44,051 nucleotides of DNA. It comes from an uncultured Collinsella sp. GTDB taxonomy: Bacteria > Actinomycetota > Coriobacteriia > Coriobacteriales > Coriobacteriaceae. Positions within the stretch are counted from its first letter, which is position 1; the number at the start of each line of letters is the position of its first letter. The stretch covers positions 1-44,051 of the forward strand of contig UQRW01000011.1 in NCBI GenBank assembly GCA_900543515.1, given 5' to 3'. Below, piece by piece: positions 31,023 to 38,458 of the stretch. A model generated the notes under the pieces. It saw only the letters and a list, made by a program, of their open reading frames with translations. It searched no databases and had not been told where the DNA came from. The position numbers and the translations under genes are program-made.

Positions 31023-31934
31023 TTAAGCACGTACTGTCTGGGCGATGCCAGCCTTGGCGTTTGCGCGTTTGCCGGCGAGTTCGCAAAAAATCGCGCCGCC
31101 GATGATAAGCGCGGCGCCCATCAGGCGGACCGGTGTTATGGCTTCACCCAAAAGGGCGGCCGAGAACACGACCGCCGAAAGCGGCTCGAGGTAGCCGACG
31201 ACAGCGACGGTCTGGACGGGCAGCTTGGCGACGGCGCTAAAGTAGAGCAGGCAACCGATGCCGGTGTTGACGACGCCGAGCATAGCGACGGCGCGCCAAT
31301 CAATACTGGCGGCGATACCGGCGGACAGGAATGAGGGAGCGCCCTGCGTGATGAGCGTGAGGACCAGTGCGGTCACAAAGGCGGCGCACACCTGGAGCGT
31401 GGAGTTCTCGAGGCCCTCGATGTGCGGCGCACCCTTGCTAGCGATGACCATCAATGCATAGCAGAAGGCCGAGGCGATTCCACAGACGATGCCCGCAATG
31501 GGCATATTGCCGCCTAGACCTTGCGCTGCAATGAGAAAAGCACCGCAGGCGACGGCGACAAAGCCGGCGATTTTGCCGCCGGTCAGCTTTTCGCCAAAGA
31601 TGAGCGGGGAGAGCGCCATGACAATGATGGGGCCGCAGTAGTACAGCAGCGAGGATACGCCGACGCCGATCGTCTGGTAGGCGCGGAACAGAAAAATCCA
31701 GCTGGCGCCCAGCGCAGCTCCCGAGAGGAGGAGGGCCGCGGCTTCGCGGGGACGAGATGGCGCCTGCAACTTATGGTGTTGGGTAGTGGCGAGGATGGTT
31801 ATAAGCGAGAGGGCTCCCAGAAAAGTGCGCAGCAGCACGATATCGGAGCTCGGCAGTGCGATAGCTGCGGCGATGATGCCGTTAGAGCCAAACAACAGTA
31901 ATGCTGCTAAGTATGTAAACAGTCCGTTGTTCAT
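31023..31934 (-). CDS. EamA/DMT-family transporter
   Basis: The 303-residue membrane protein has ten hydrophobic segments in two EamA repeats, the drug/metabolite transporter layout. The first repeat begins LFTYLAALLLFGSNGIIAAAIAL and includes LLRTFLGALSLI. The second begins GIVCGIASAFCYALMVIASKGA and ends EPLSAVVFSAALLGEAITPVRLMGAALIIGGAIF, the most conserved EamA block. It is divergent from a LysR gene with a dyad between them. It probably exports a metabolite or amino acid; the substrate is unknown. Confidence 0.85.
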   Translation of the reverse strand: MNNGLFTYLAALLLFGSNGIIAAAIALPSSDIVLLRTFLGALSLITILATTQHHKLQAPSRPREAAALLLSGAALGASWIFLFRAYQTIGVGVSSLLYYCGPIIVMALSPLIFGEKLTGGKIAGFVAVACGAFLIAAQGLGGNMPIAGIVCGIASAFCYALMVIASKGAPHIEGLENSTLQVCAAFVTALVLTLITQGAPSFLSAGIAASIDWRAVAMLGVVNTGIGCLLYFSAVAKLPVQTVAVVGYLEPLSAVVFSAALLGEAITPVRLMGAALIIGGAIFCELAGKRANAKAGIAQTVRA

Positions 31935-31963
31935 GCGCTGACATCCCCTCTATATCCGAACAT

Positions 31964-31980
31964 GTTCACTATGGGTGAAC
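31964..31980. promoter_or_regulatory. LysR-type operator between eamA and lysR
   Basis: GTTCAC (31964-31969) and GTGAAC (31975-31980) are perfect 6-bp inverted arms with a 5-base spacer and contain a T-N11-A core. An overlapping 10-bp palindrome GAACATGTTC lies at 31958-31967. The site overlaps the probable -35 regions of both divergent genes; a plus-strand TATAAT is at 32002-32007. Confidence 0.55.
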
Positions 31981-32052
31981 TGGCTTTAGAAGAAAAGCGA
32001 ATATAATGCATGGAAAACATGACAAAAACTCATGCAAGGGTGGGGACGTGCC

Positions 32053-32910
32053 GTGGAGACCAATATCCAAAAGATGCAGGTGCTGCTGGAGACGGTGCGC
32101 GCCGGAAGCTTTACGCGTGCTGCCGAGCGCCTGAGCTATTCGCAGTCGGGCGTGAGCCGTATGGTGGCCGATCTTGAGGCCGACTGGGGTTTTAAGGTGC
32201 TCGACCGCAGTCGCGAGGGCGTGGCTCTTTCTGCCGACGGGCGGCAGGTCATGCCGGCTGTCGAGGCGCTCTGCGAGGAATTCACTCGCTTGCAGCGACG
32301 GGTGGATGAGATGCGTGGACTCATGCGCGGCAAAATCTGCATCGGTACGTTTTCGAGTGTGGCGACCCACGTGCTGCCGCCGGTGATTGCGCGCTTTCGC
32401 GCCGATCATCCGGACGTCGATTATGAGTTGATGATGGGCGATTACTCAGAGATTGAACAATGGGTGGCGGAAGGTCGCTGCGACCTGGGCTTTATTCCGC
32501 GCGAGCCACGCGGCGCCGGCATGGCGTCGCGACCGTTGGTGCAAGACGAGCTGATGGCCGTGGTGCCAGCGGACTCCTCGCTTGCCACCGCGGAGGTCGT
32601 TTCCCTTGCCGATTTGGCCAACGAGCAGTTTATCCTGCTGGAACGCGGTAGCGACGACGAGATTACGCCGCTGTTTCGCCGCGCGGGCCTGACGGTGCGC
32701 TCCAAGCTGTCGACCTGGGATGACTATGCGATTATGGCTATGGTGGAGGATGGCCTGGGCGTGAGCGTTCTTCCTGCGCTAATCTTGCGCCGCTGTCAGT
32801 TCGATGTTGCCGTGCGTCCGCTCGAGGGGCATCCCCATCGGCAGATCAATGCGATATATCGCACGGCTGACGTTTCGCTTGCCGCCGCTCGATTCCTTGA
32901 ATACCTCTAA
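32053..32910 (+). CDS. LysR-family regulator divergent from the EamA transporter
   Basis: The protein has 285 residues if it starts at GTG 32053, which follows a GGTGGGG site; an ATG at 32032 would add seven residues. The N-terminal winged helix is KMQVLLETVRAGSFTRAAERLSYSQSGVSRMVADLEADWGF, followed by the effector-binding domain (GKICIGTFSSVATHVLPPVIARF...). The arrangement with a divergent exporter gene and an intervening dyad is the classic LTTR layout. It probably controls the EamA gene and itself; the ligand is unknown. Confidence 0.85.
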   Translation: METNIQKMQVLLETVRAGSFTRAAERLSYSQSGVSRMVADLEADWGFKVLDRSREGVALSADGRQVMPAVEALCEEFTRLQRRVDEMRGLMRGKICIGTFSSVATHVLPPVIARFRADHPDVDYELMMGDYSEIEQWVAEGRCDLGFIPREPRGAGMASRPLVQDELMAVVPADSSLATAEVVSLADLANEQFILLERGSDDEITPLFRRAGLTVRSKLSTWDDYAIMAMVEDGLGVSVLPALILRRCQFDVAVRPLEGHPHRQINAIYRTADVSLAAARFLEYL

Positions 32911-32970
32911 ACGCGTGCACGTCATTGTCCGCTTTGGGCAAATCTCGGAGTTCGGTACGTTTTCTTATGA

Positions 32971-33051
32971 AATTGAACTTTCGAATGAGGTACGGCGCTA
33001 TACTGCTTGCTAAATTGAACCTTGGTTCAATTCGTGTTCTATAAATTGAAC
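32971..33051 (+). promoter_or_regulatory. AATTGAAC operator array before the HTH-aminotransferase gene
   Basis: AATTGAAC occurs at 32971-32978, 33013-33020 and 33044-33051, with an inverted copy GTTCAATT at 33025-33032. The middle pair forms a perfect dyad with 8-bp arms and a 4-base CTTG spacer. A -10-like TATACT lies at 32999-33004, so sites would straddle the promoter and start point. The gene they precede encodes an XRE-type HTH, so autoregulation is likely. Confidence 0.65.
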
Positions 33052-33072
33052 TTTGCCAGCAAGGAGGTTCCT

Positions 33073-34593
33073 GTGGCCCAAGAGACGTTTAGTAATCGCC
33101 TGCGACAGGCTATGTCCGATCGCGACGTTCGCCAGTCGGACGTAATCCGCGCATCGGAGATGCTCGGCAAAAAACTCGGCAAGAGTCAGATGAGCCAATA
33201 TGTGAGCGGCAAGACGATTCCGCGGCGCGACGTGGCAGAGCTGCTCGCCCGCATCTTGGAGGTCGATGTTACCTGGCTGCTCGCCGGTGACGCCGATCAG
33301 GGCGAGGCATCATCGTCCCGCAACGTTTCCAAGCCCGAACCCCATCCCTCAGCTCAAATTGCAAGGAGCACCACCATGCGTACTTTTTCTAAATCCACCA
33401 AGCTCGATAACGTCCTGTATGACGTGCGCGGTCCCGTCGTCGACGAGGCTGCCCGTATGGAGGACGAGGGCGAGCGCATCCTCAAGCTCAATATCGGCAA
33501 CCCGGCGCCCTTCGGTTTCCGCACGCCCGACGAGGTCATCAAGGACATGCGCCAGCAGCTGCCCGACTGCGAAGGCTATTCCAACTCGCGCGGCTTGTTC
33601 TCCGCGCGCAAGGCGATCATGCAGTATTCGCAGATCAAGGGCCTGCCCAACGTTCAGATGGAGCATATCTACACGGGCAACGGCGTGTCCGAGCTCATTC
33701 AGCTTTCGATGAACGCGCTGCTCGACAATGGCGACGAGATTCTGATCCCCAGCCCTGACTATCCGCTCTGGACGGCGTGCGCAACCCTTGCCGGCGGTCA
33801 TCCCGTACATTATTTGTGTGATGAGCAGGCGGATTGGTATCCCGACCTGGAGGATATGGAGTCCAAGATCACGAGCGCGACCAAAGCCCTCGTCATCATC
33901 AACCCTAACAACCCCACGGGTTCCGTCTATCCGCGTGAGGTGCTCGAGGGCATCGTCGAGGTTGCACGCAGGCATCAGCTGATGATCTTTGCCGATGAGA
34001 TTTACGACCGCCTGTGCATGGACGGCTATGAGCACGTCTCGATTGCCTCGCTCGCTCCCGATCTGCCCTGTGTCACCTTTAGCGGCCTTTCCAAGTCGCA
34101 CATGATTGCGGGCTATCGTATTGGCTGGATGGTGCTTTCGGGCAACCGGCGCTGCATGAGCGACTTCATCATGGGTATCAACATGCTCTCCAACATGCGC
34201 CTGTGCTCCAACGTGCCGGCTCAGTCGATCGTTCAGACGGCACTCGGTGGTCATCAGTCCGTTAACGACTACATCCGTCCTGGCGGCCGTGTCTACGAGC
34301 AGCGCAACTTTGTGTATGAGGCGCTCAACAAGATTGACGGCATCTCGGTGGTTAAGCCGCGCGCGGCGTTCTACATCTTCCCCAAGATGGATGTGAAGAA
34401 GTTCAACATCACCGATGACGAGCAGTTCGCCCTTGACCTGCTGCACGAGAAGAAGATTCTGATCACGCGCGGCGGCGGCTTCAACTGGGCTGAGCCCGAC
34501 CACTTCCGTATCGTGTACCTGCCGCGCATGGAAGTACTCAAAGAGTCCCTCGAAGACCTCGCCGACTTCTTTGACCATTACCGCCAGGCGTAA
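33073..34593 (+). CDS. XRE HTH-alanine aminotransferase (AlaA-like) fusion
   Basis: The 506-residue protein starts at GTG 33073 behind AAGGAGG. Residues ~5-70 are an XRE/Cro-type helix-turn-helix (FSNRLRQAMSDRDVRQSDV...SQMSQYVSGKTIPRRDVAELLARIL). A ~30-residue Ser/Pro linker follows. From ~102 there is a complete fold-type I aminotransferase of the AlaA/alanine-transaminase type: LKLNIGNPAPFGF, TGNGVSELIQL, IPSPDYPLWTA, INPNNPTG, FADEIYDRL, and SGLSKSHMIAGYRIGW with the PLP Lys at ~341. AlaA makes alanine from pyruvate and glutamate. An internal ATG (33376) has its own AAGGAG 7 bases upstream, so a free enzyme may also be made. Similar fusions are, to my recollection, known in bifidobacteria. 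Confidence 0.88.
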   Translation: MAQETFSNRLRQAMSDRDVRQSDVIRASEMLGKKLGKSQMSQYVSGKTIPRRDVAELLARILEVDVTWLLAGDADQGEASSSRNVSKPEPHPSAQIARSTTMRTFSKSTKLDNVLYDVRGPVVDEAARMEDEGERILKLNIGNPAPFGFRTPDEVIKDMRQQLPDCEGYSNSRGLFSARKAIMQYSQIKGLPNVQMEHIYTGNGVSELIQLSMNALLDNGDEILIPSPDYPLWTACATLAGGHPVHYLCDEQADWYPDLEDMESKITSATKALVIINPNNPTGSVYPREVLEGIVEVARRHQLMIFADEIYDRLCMDGYEHVSIASLAPDLPCVTFSGLSKSHMIAGYRIGWMVLSGNRRCMSDFIMGINMLSNMRLCSNVPAQSIVQTALGGHQSVNDYIRPGGRVYEQRNFVYEALNKIDGISVVKPRAAFYIFPKMDVKKFNITDDEQFALDLLHEKKILITRGGGFNWAEPDHFRIVYLPRMEVLKESLEDLADFFDHYRQA

Positions 34594-34614
34594 CGGCAAA
34601 GGTAGCCTGTAATG

Positions 34615-34651
34615 AAACGGTCGGCCCGCAACGGATGCGGGCCGACCGTTT
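34615..34651 (+). terminator. Terminator of the HTH-aminotransferase gene
   Basis: A perfect 16-bp stem (34615-34630 with 34636-34651, AAACGGTCGGCCCGCA arm) closes a 5-base loop and ends in a short T-rich run (GTTTTCTGTCT). Confidence 0.88.
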
Positions 34652-34721
34652 TCTGTCTAAGCCCGTGCTGTTAGCGCTTGTCTCGTTGAGCGGGCGAGGT
34701 TCGCGCGTGAGCGGCTAGTTC

Positions 34722-34787
34722 TATTCCAAAATGGAATACAATGGGCTTAAGCTGGAATTGATGTCCGGGTACCTGCTTTTCTAGAAT
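34722..34787 (+). promoter_or_regulatory. LysR-type operator and promoter of the ceramidase-fold/PTS cluster
   Basis: TATTCCA (34722-34728) and TGGAATA (34732-34738) form a perfect dyad around AAA and contain a T-N11-A core. A promoter TTGATG (34758-34763) and TAGAAT (34782-34787), spacer 18, would start transcription near 34794. This puts the dyad centre at about -64, the standard LTTR recognition position. A further half-site TGGAAT (34753-34758) abuts the -35, where activators make their second contact. Confidence 0.62.
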
Positions 34788-34819
34788 GTTTTCAACAAGA
34801 TGAAAGGCGGTTCCAACCA

Positions 34820-35854
34820 ATGATTATCGATGCAAATTCCTACTGGTTCGACGAGCGCATCTTTCATGACGAGACGCTCTGCGAACAGTTTTTGGCCGAG
34901 GTACCCCGCGCCTATGACACCGAAGGCTATCTGACCATGAATTCCGCCGGCAAACGACAGATCGTGATCGAGATGCCCGCCGGTTCTCCGGGTCTTAACT
35001 ACATTGAGGGCGACTACACCCTCGAGAAGCGCTTGGCCGATATGGATGAGGCGGGGGTCGACAAGGCGATCCTCAAGCTCCCCGGCTGTCACGAGTGGAT
35101 GTCGCTCGAGATGTGCCGGCGTTTCAACGACGGTATGGCTGCTGACGCGAAGGCGTCAAGTGGCCGTCTGATTCCGCTTGTCGCTGTGCCGCCCTTTGGC
35201 ACCAAAGCGAATTTGGAGGAGCTCGACCGCAGGCTCGACGATGGTTTTGCGGGTGTGCAGCTCTGCGCTCACTACGGCAAGCGCTATCTCGACGACCAGG
35301 TCTTCTCGAGCTTTTTCGAGCACCTGAACGAACGCCATGTCACCGTTTACGTGCACCATGTTCCCGTGCCGGTCGAGAACGAGTCGCTTCTCGCGTACGA
35401 CAACCTTCGCCGCTCTTATGGCCGCTGCGTCGACCAAACTACGGCGATCGGCCGAGAGATCTTTGGTGATTTCTTTGAGCGCTACCCCAATATCAAGATG
35501 GTCCACTCCATGCTCGGCGGCGCATACTTTGCGTTCAAGGAGATGCTGCTGCCTCATGGCCCCAAGCGCCCTGATGCTTCTGGCCGTTTTCAGGTCGATA
35601 CCGAGACCGTTTCCAGGCACCTCGAGAACAACATCTATTTCGACATGTCCCATGCTCAGCCTTGGGGCAAGACACTCCTCGCCTGTGCGGTTGACGTGCT
35701 GGGTGCAGACCATATTGTTTTTGGCACGAGCTATCCCGTTAAACGCGAGTGGCTCACCGAGGGTGTCGCCTGCGTTCGCGCTGCAAATCTGAGCGATACA
35801 GACAGCGACCTTGTGCTTGGCGGTACAGCGCAGCAACTGTACGGTGTCGAGTGA
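34820..35854 (+). CDS. Amidohydrolase-family (amidohydrolase 2) TIM-barrel protein
   Basis: The 344-residue protein looks like a metal-dependent hydrolase of the amidohydrolase 2/ACMSD-like group. IIDANSYWF at the N-terminus replaces the usual HxH metal motif (normally DxHxH), which is unusual. Later blocks are RLADMDEAGVDKAIL, RLIPLVAVPPFG, GFAGVQLCAHYG, VTVYVHHVP (barrel-strand His residues), IKMVHSMLGGAYF and IVFGTSYPVKREW, where a catalytic Asp is often seen. No signal peptide is present. It is the first gene of a probable operon with the two ceramidase-fold hydrolases; the gap to the next gene is 26 bases. Reaction unknown: hydrolysis or decarboxylation. Confidence 0.75.
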   Translation: MIIDANSYWFDERIFHDETLCEQFLAEVPRAYDTEGYLTMNSAGKRQIVIEMPAGSPGLNYIEGDYTLEKRLADMDEAGVDKAILKLPGCHEWMSLEMCRRFNDGMAADAKASSGRLIPLVAVPPFGTKANLEELDRRLDDGFAGVQLCAHYGKRYLDDQVFSSFFEHLNERHVTVYVHHVPVPVENESLLAYDNLRRSYGRCVDQTTAIGREIFGDFFERYPNIKMVHSMLGGAYFAFKEMLLPHGPKRPDASGRFQVDTETVSRHLENNIYFDMSHAQPWGKTLLACAVDVLGADHIVFGTSYPVKREWLTEGVACVRAANLSDTDSDLVLGGTAQQLYGVE

Positions 35855-35880
35855 GCGGCAATCAGAGGGGAGTATCTGCC

Positions 35881-37128
35881 ATGGACGAAGGAGAGATGAG
35901 GGCTGGGGCCGCTCGTGTGGCCATCGATCTTGGGGACGTGTTGCCGTTCGACGGTTTCGACGAACTCCGTCATGAGGTCTTCGCCCGTGCCCTTATCATC
36001 GAGGGGACGGGGCGACGCGCCTGCGTCCTTTCGCTTGAGGTCACCTCGATCGCTCCGGCTCTACTCGCCGATCTGCGTGAGGTTGTTGAGGATGCCGCCA
36101 ATTGCAGCGGTGCTTATTCTTGGGTGGTTCCTACCCACACGTTTTCCATGCCTCACGTCCGCACTTCCGGGCATCTTGCCGACGATGCTACCCGCAATTG
36201 CAACGAGCGCTATCGCGCAGCGCTCGTCGCTGCCGCCCGCACGGCTGTCGAGCGCGCTGTTGCGGGCATTCACTCTGCCACGCTCGCCACTGTGGAGGGC
36301 GAATGCCCCGTGAACGTTAATCGCGACATTGAGACGCCTGCCGGCTGGTGGTTGGGCTCGAATCCCAGGGGGTTTGCCGACCACACGATGCCCGTACTCG
36401 CCATAAGGGATGCCGGGGGCGAGTATGTTGCCGTGCTCGCGATGGCGGATGTTCAGTCCTCCGTGCTCGACGGGTCGCGCGACTCCGAGGGGAGGCGCAT
36501 GGCGAGCGGAGACCTCTTTGGTTTTGCCGCCATGTCACTCGAGCGCGAGCTGGGCGGCGTTGCCCTGTTGCTGCCAGGCGCCGCGGGCGACCAAGGTCCG
36601 GCGGAGCGCGCCATGAACGTCATGTTCGATGCGGTCGGCGTTAAGCAGACGGTCGATGCCCATGAGGACGGATACCGCATGCTGCACCAGCAGGGGCAGG
36701 CCTTGGGCGATGCTTTGATCGAGGCCGCTCGCATGGCGCGTGAGGATGACGCTACCGGCATCGATGCCCGCACGGTCGACGTTCTCCTGCCCGCTCAGAC
36801 ACGCGCCGATTTTCACTCTTTGGCTCCGCACCGAACGTATGAGTTTCATGCCGCTGGCGAGCAGCGCACGAGGGTCTATCTGCTCCGGCTGGGAAACGTC
36901 GAGCTTGTCGGCGTACAACCCGAGGTCTCGAGTGCATTCGGCGCCACTGTGCGCGCCGCTCGGTCCGGCTCTGTGTTCTTTGCCACGCTCGTCAACGGCG
37001 GACAGAAGTACCTACCGGCTCCCGACGCGTACGAAAAAATCACCTATGAGGCTATGAACTCCGGTTTTGCCGCCGGATCCCATGAGCGCCTCGTCGAAAT
37101 CATCATTGCCGCCTTGAATGCGGCGTGA
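35881..37128 (+). CDS. Neutral-ceramidase-fold hydrolase, paralogue 1 (no signal peptide)
   Basis: The 415-residue protein starts at the ATG behind AGAGGGGAG. It resembles the N-terminal catalytic domain of neutral/alkaline non-lysosomal ceramidase. The early GAARVAIDL strand, VVPTHTFSMPHV (metal His region), NVNRDI, LPGAAGDQGP (counterpart of the ceramidase NxGDVSPN motif with the nucleophilic Ser region), VGVQPEVSSAFG (metal Glu) and NGGQKYLPAPDAYE (metal Tyr) appear in family order. Classical ceramidases are secreted and ~640 residues; this one lacks a signal peptide and the C-terminal domain. The substrate is therefore probably cytoplasmic and not free ceramide. A paralogue follows 18 bases downstream. 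Confidence 0.7.
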   Translation: MDEGEMRAGAARVAIDLGDVLPFDGFDELRHEVFARALIIEGTGRRACVLSLEVTSIAPALLADLREVVEDAANCSGAYSWVVPTHTFSMPHVRTSGHLADDATRNCNERYRAALVAAARTAVERAVAGIHSATLATVEGECPVNVNRDIETPAGWWLGSNPRGFADHTMPVLAIRDAGGEYVAVLAMADVQSSVLDGSRDSEGRRMASGDLFGFAAMSLERELGGVALLLPGAAGDQGPAERAMNVMFDAVGVKQTVDAHEDGYRMLHQQGQALGDALIEAARMAREDDATGIDARTVDVLLPAQTRADFHSLAPHRTYEFHAAGEQRTRVYLLRLGNVELVGVQPEVSSAFGATVRAARSGSVFFATLVNGGQKYLPAPDAYEKITYEAMNSGFAAGSHERLVEIIIAALNAA

Positions 37129-37146
37129 CACAGAAGGAGAACGTGC

Positions 37147-38265
37147 ATGAACATTGGACACGCGCGCCGCAAAATCACCCCACAGGGCGACATCTACCTG
37201 ATTGGCTACCGCAATCTTCCCAACCGTCTTGAACCTGCGACAGGCGTCCATGACGACGTCTTCGCCAACGCCATCCTCTTCCAGCAAGGCGAACGTGAAG
37301 TGTTTCTCTTTAATGCCGATGTCCTCGAGTTCGAGGAAAGCATGGCCGAGGAAGTCAAGACAATGCTCGCTGAGCGCTACGGCATTGACCGTGATTGCGT
37401 TCTGCTCTCGGCGACGCACGACCATACTTCAATCGTCGCTTACCACCGCAGCTGGTGGACGGGAAAATTCGACGAGAACTACTACCGCTGGTTCCTCGAT
37501 ACCATTTGCCAATGCTTTGAGGAGTGCCGCGCCAACGTACAGCCCGCGATTTGTCGCTTGGGCAAGCAGGTCATCACCGGTTTCTACGACAACCGCATCA
37601 TCCCAGGTGAACTCGCCGACAATGAGGTCATTGTCGTATCGTTCTTCGATACCGAAGGCAAGTCATTTGCGGGCTTTGTGAACTGGGCGGTGCATTCCGC
37701 TTGCGTCGGACCCGACTGCACGGAGCTCACGAGCGAACTCGCCGGTCTTACCGGCAAAAAGCTCGCTCAGAGTCTTGGTTACTATCCGGCCATGGTCGTC
37801 GGTGCTGCTGGCGACTGTAGCGACCGCAATTTTCGCCAGGGACGCGGCATTCCCGAGGTCGAGCGCGTTTCGACCGGTCTTGCCGAGGCGATTTCCCAGA
37901 TCAAGCTCGATTGCGAGGTCGTTCTCGACCGCATCGAGCCTCAGACGTTCTATCACACCGTTGCCCATGACGACTTTTCGCTCACGCTTAAGTGTGCCGT
38001 CATCAGTCTGGGCGGCCTGCATCTCTTTGTGTTCCCGAGTGAGCTCGGCAGCGACCTGGGTATTCGCATGAAGCGCGAATGCCCGGTCGAGGGAATAGTT
38101 TGCGGTTACACCAACGGCTATTACGAGTACTTCCTTCCGGCGCGTGAATACGGCCTCTCCTTTGAGACCGAGCGTACCCAGATTCCCCAGGGCGAACCGG
38201 AACGTCTGTGTGACAAGTTCTGCCAGACGACGAGACTTCTCGGCGCAGCAGATTCGCGTCTGTAG
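37147..38265 (+). CDS. Neutral-ceramidase-fold hydrolase, paralogue 2
   Basis: The 372-residue protein starts at an ATG behind AGAAGGAG. It is a second, better-conserved member of the ceramidase N-terminal-domain family: RKITPQGDIYLIGY, HDDVFANAILF, LLSATHDHTS (metal His residues), VNWAVHSACVG (second His), VGAAGDCSDRNF (NxGDxSxN counterpart), FPSELGSDLG (Glu) and GYTNGYYEYFLPAREYG (Tyr). There is no signal peptide or C-terminal domain. It lies between its paralogue and a PTS permease gene, suggesting that both act on what the PTS imports. Zinc-dependent amide hydrolysis is inferred from the fold only. Confidence 0.74.
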   Translation: MNIGHARRKITPQGDIYLIGYRNLPNRLEPATGVHDDVFANAILFQQGEREVFLFNADVLEFEESMAEEVKTMLAERYGIDRDCVLLSATHDHTSIVAYHRSWWTGKFDENYYRWFLDTICQCFEECRANVQPAICRLGKQVITGFYDNRIIPGELADNEVIVVSFFDTEGKSFAGFVNWAVHSACVGPDCTELTSELAGLTGKKLAQSLGYYPAMVVGAAGDCSDRNFRQGRGIPEVERVSTGLAEAISQIKLDCEVVLDRIEPQTFYHTVAHDDFSLTLKCAVISLGGLHLFVFPSELGSDLGIRMKRECPVEGIVCGYTNGYYEYFLPAREYGLSFETERTQIPQGEPERLCDKFCQTTRLLGAADSRL

Positions 38266-38458
38266 ACCTGATTGCGTGATATGGGCCAATGAGGCTCCCT
38301 GCCACGTGATCGGCATCTTCCATCTTCTCTGCCGTTTCCCATCCCGGGCGTACGTGCGTCCGCGGATTTCAAAGGGGGAAGCGGATTCCTTGCCCTCCCA
38401 CGTCGACTACGGAGGCATGAAATCGATGCTATACCCCGCTCAGAAAAAGGAGAATTCC

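Noticed and set aside
33349..34599. Minus-strand 416-codon open frame opposite the aminotransferase.
   Set aside because: Antisense shadow of a protein with all PLP-enzyme motifs.
35881..38265. Calling the two hydrolases true secreted ceramidases.
   Set aside because: Both lack signal peptides and the C-terminal domain of characterised neutral ceramidases; only the catalytic fold is supported.
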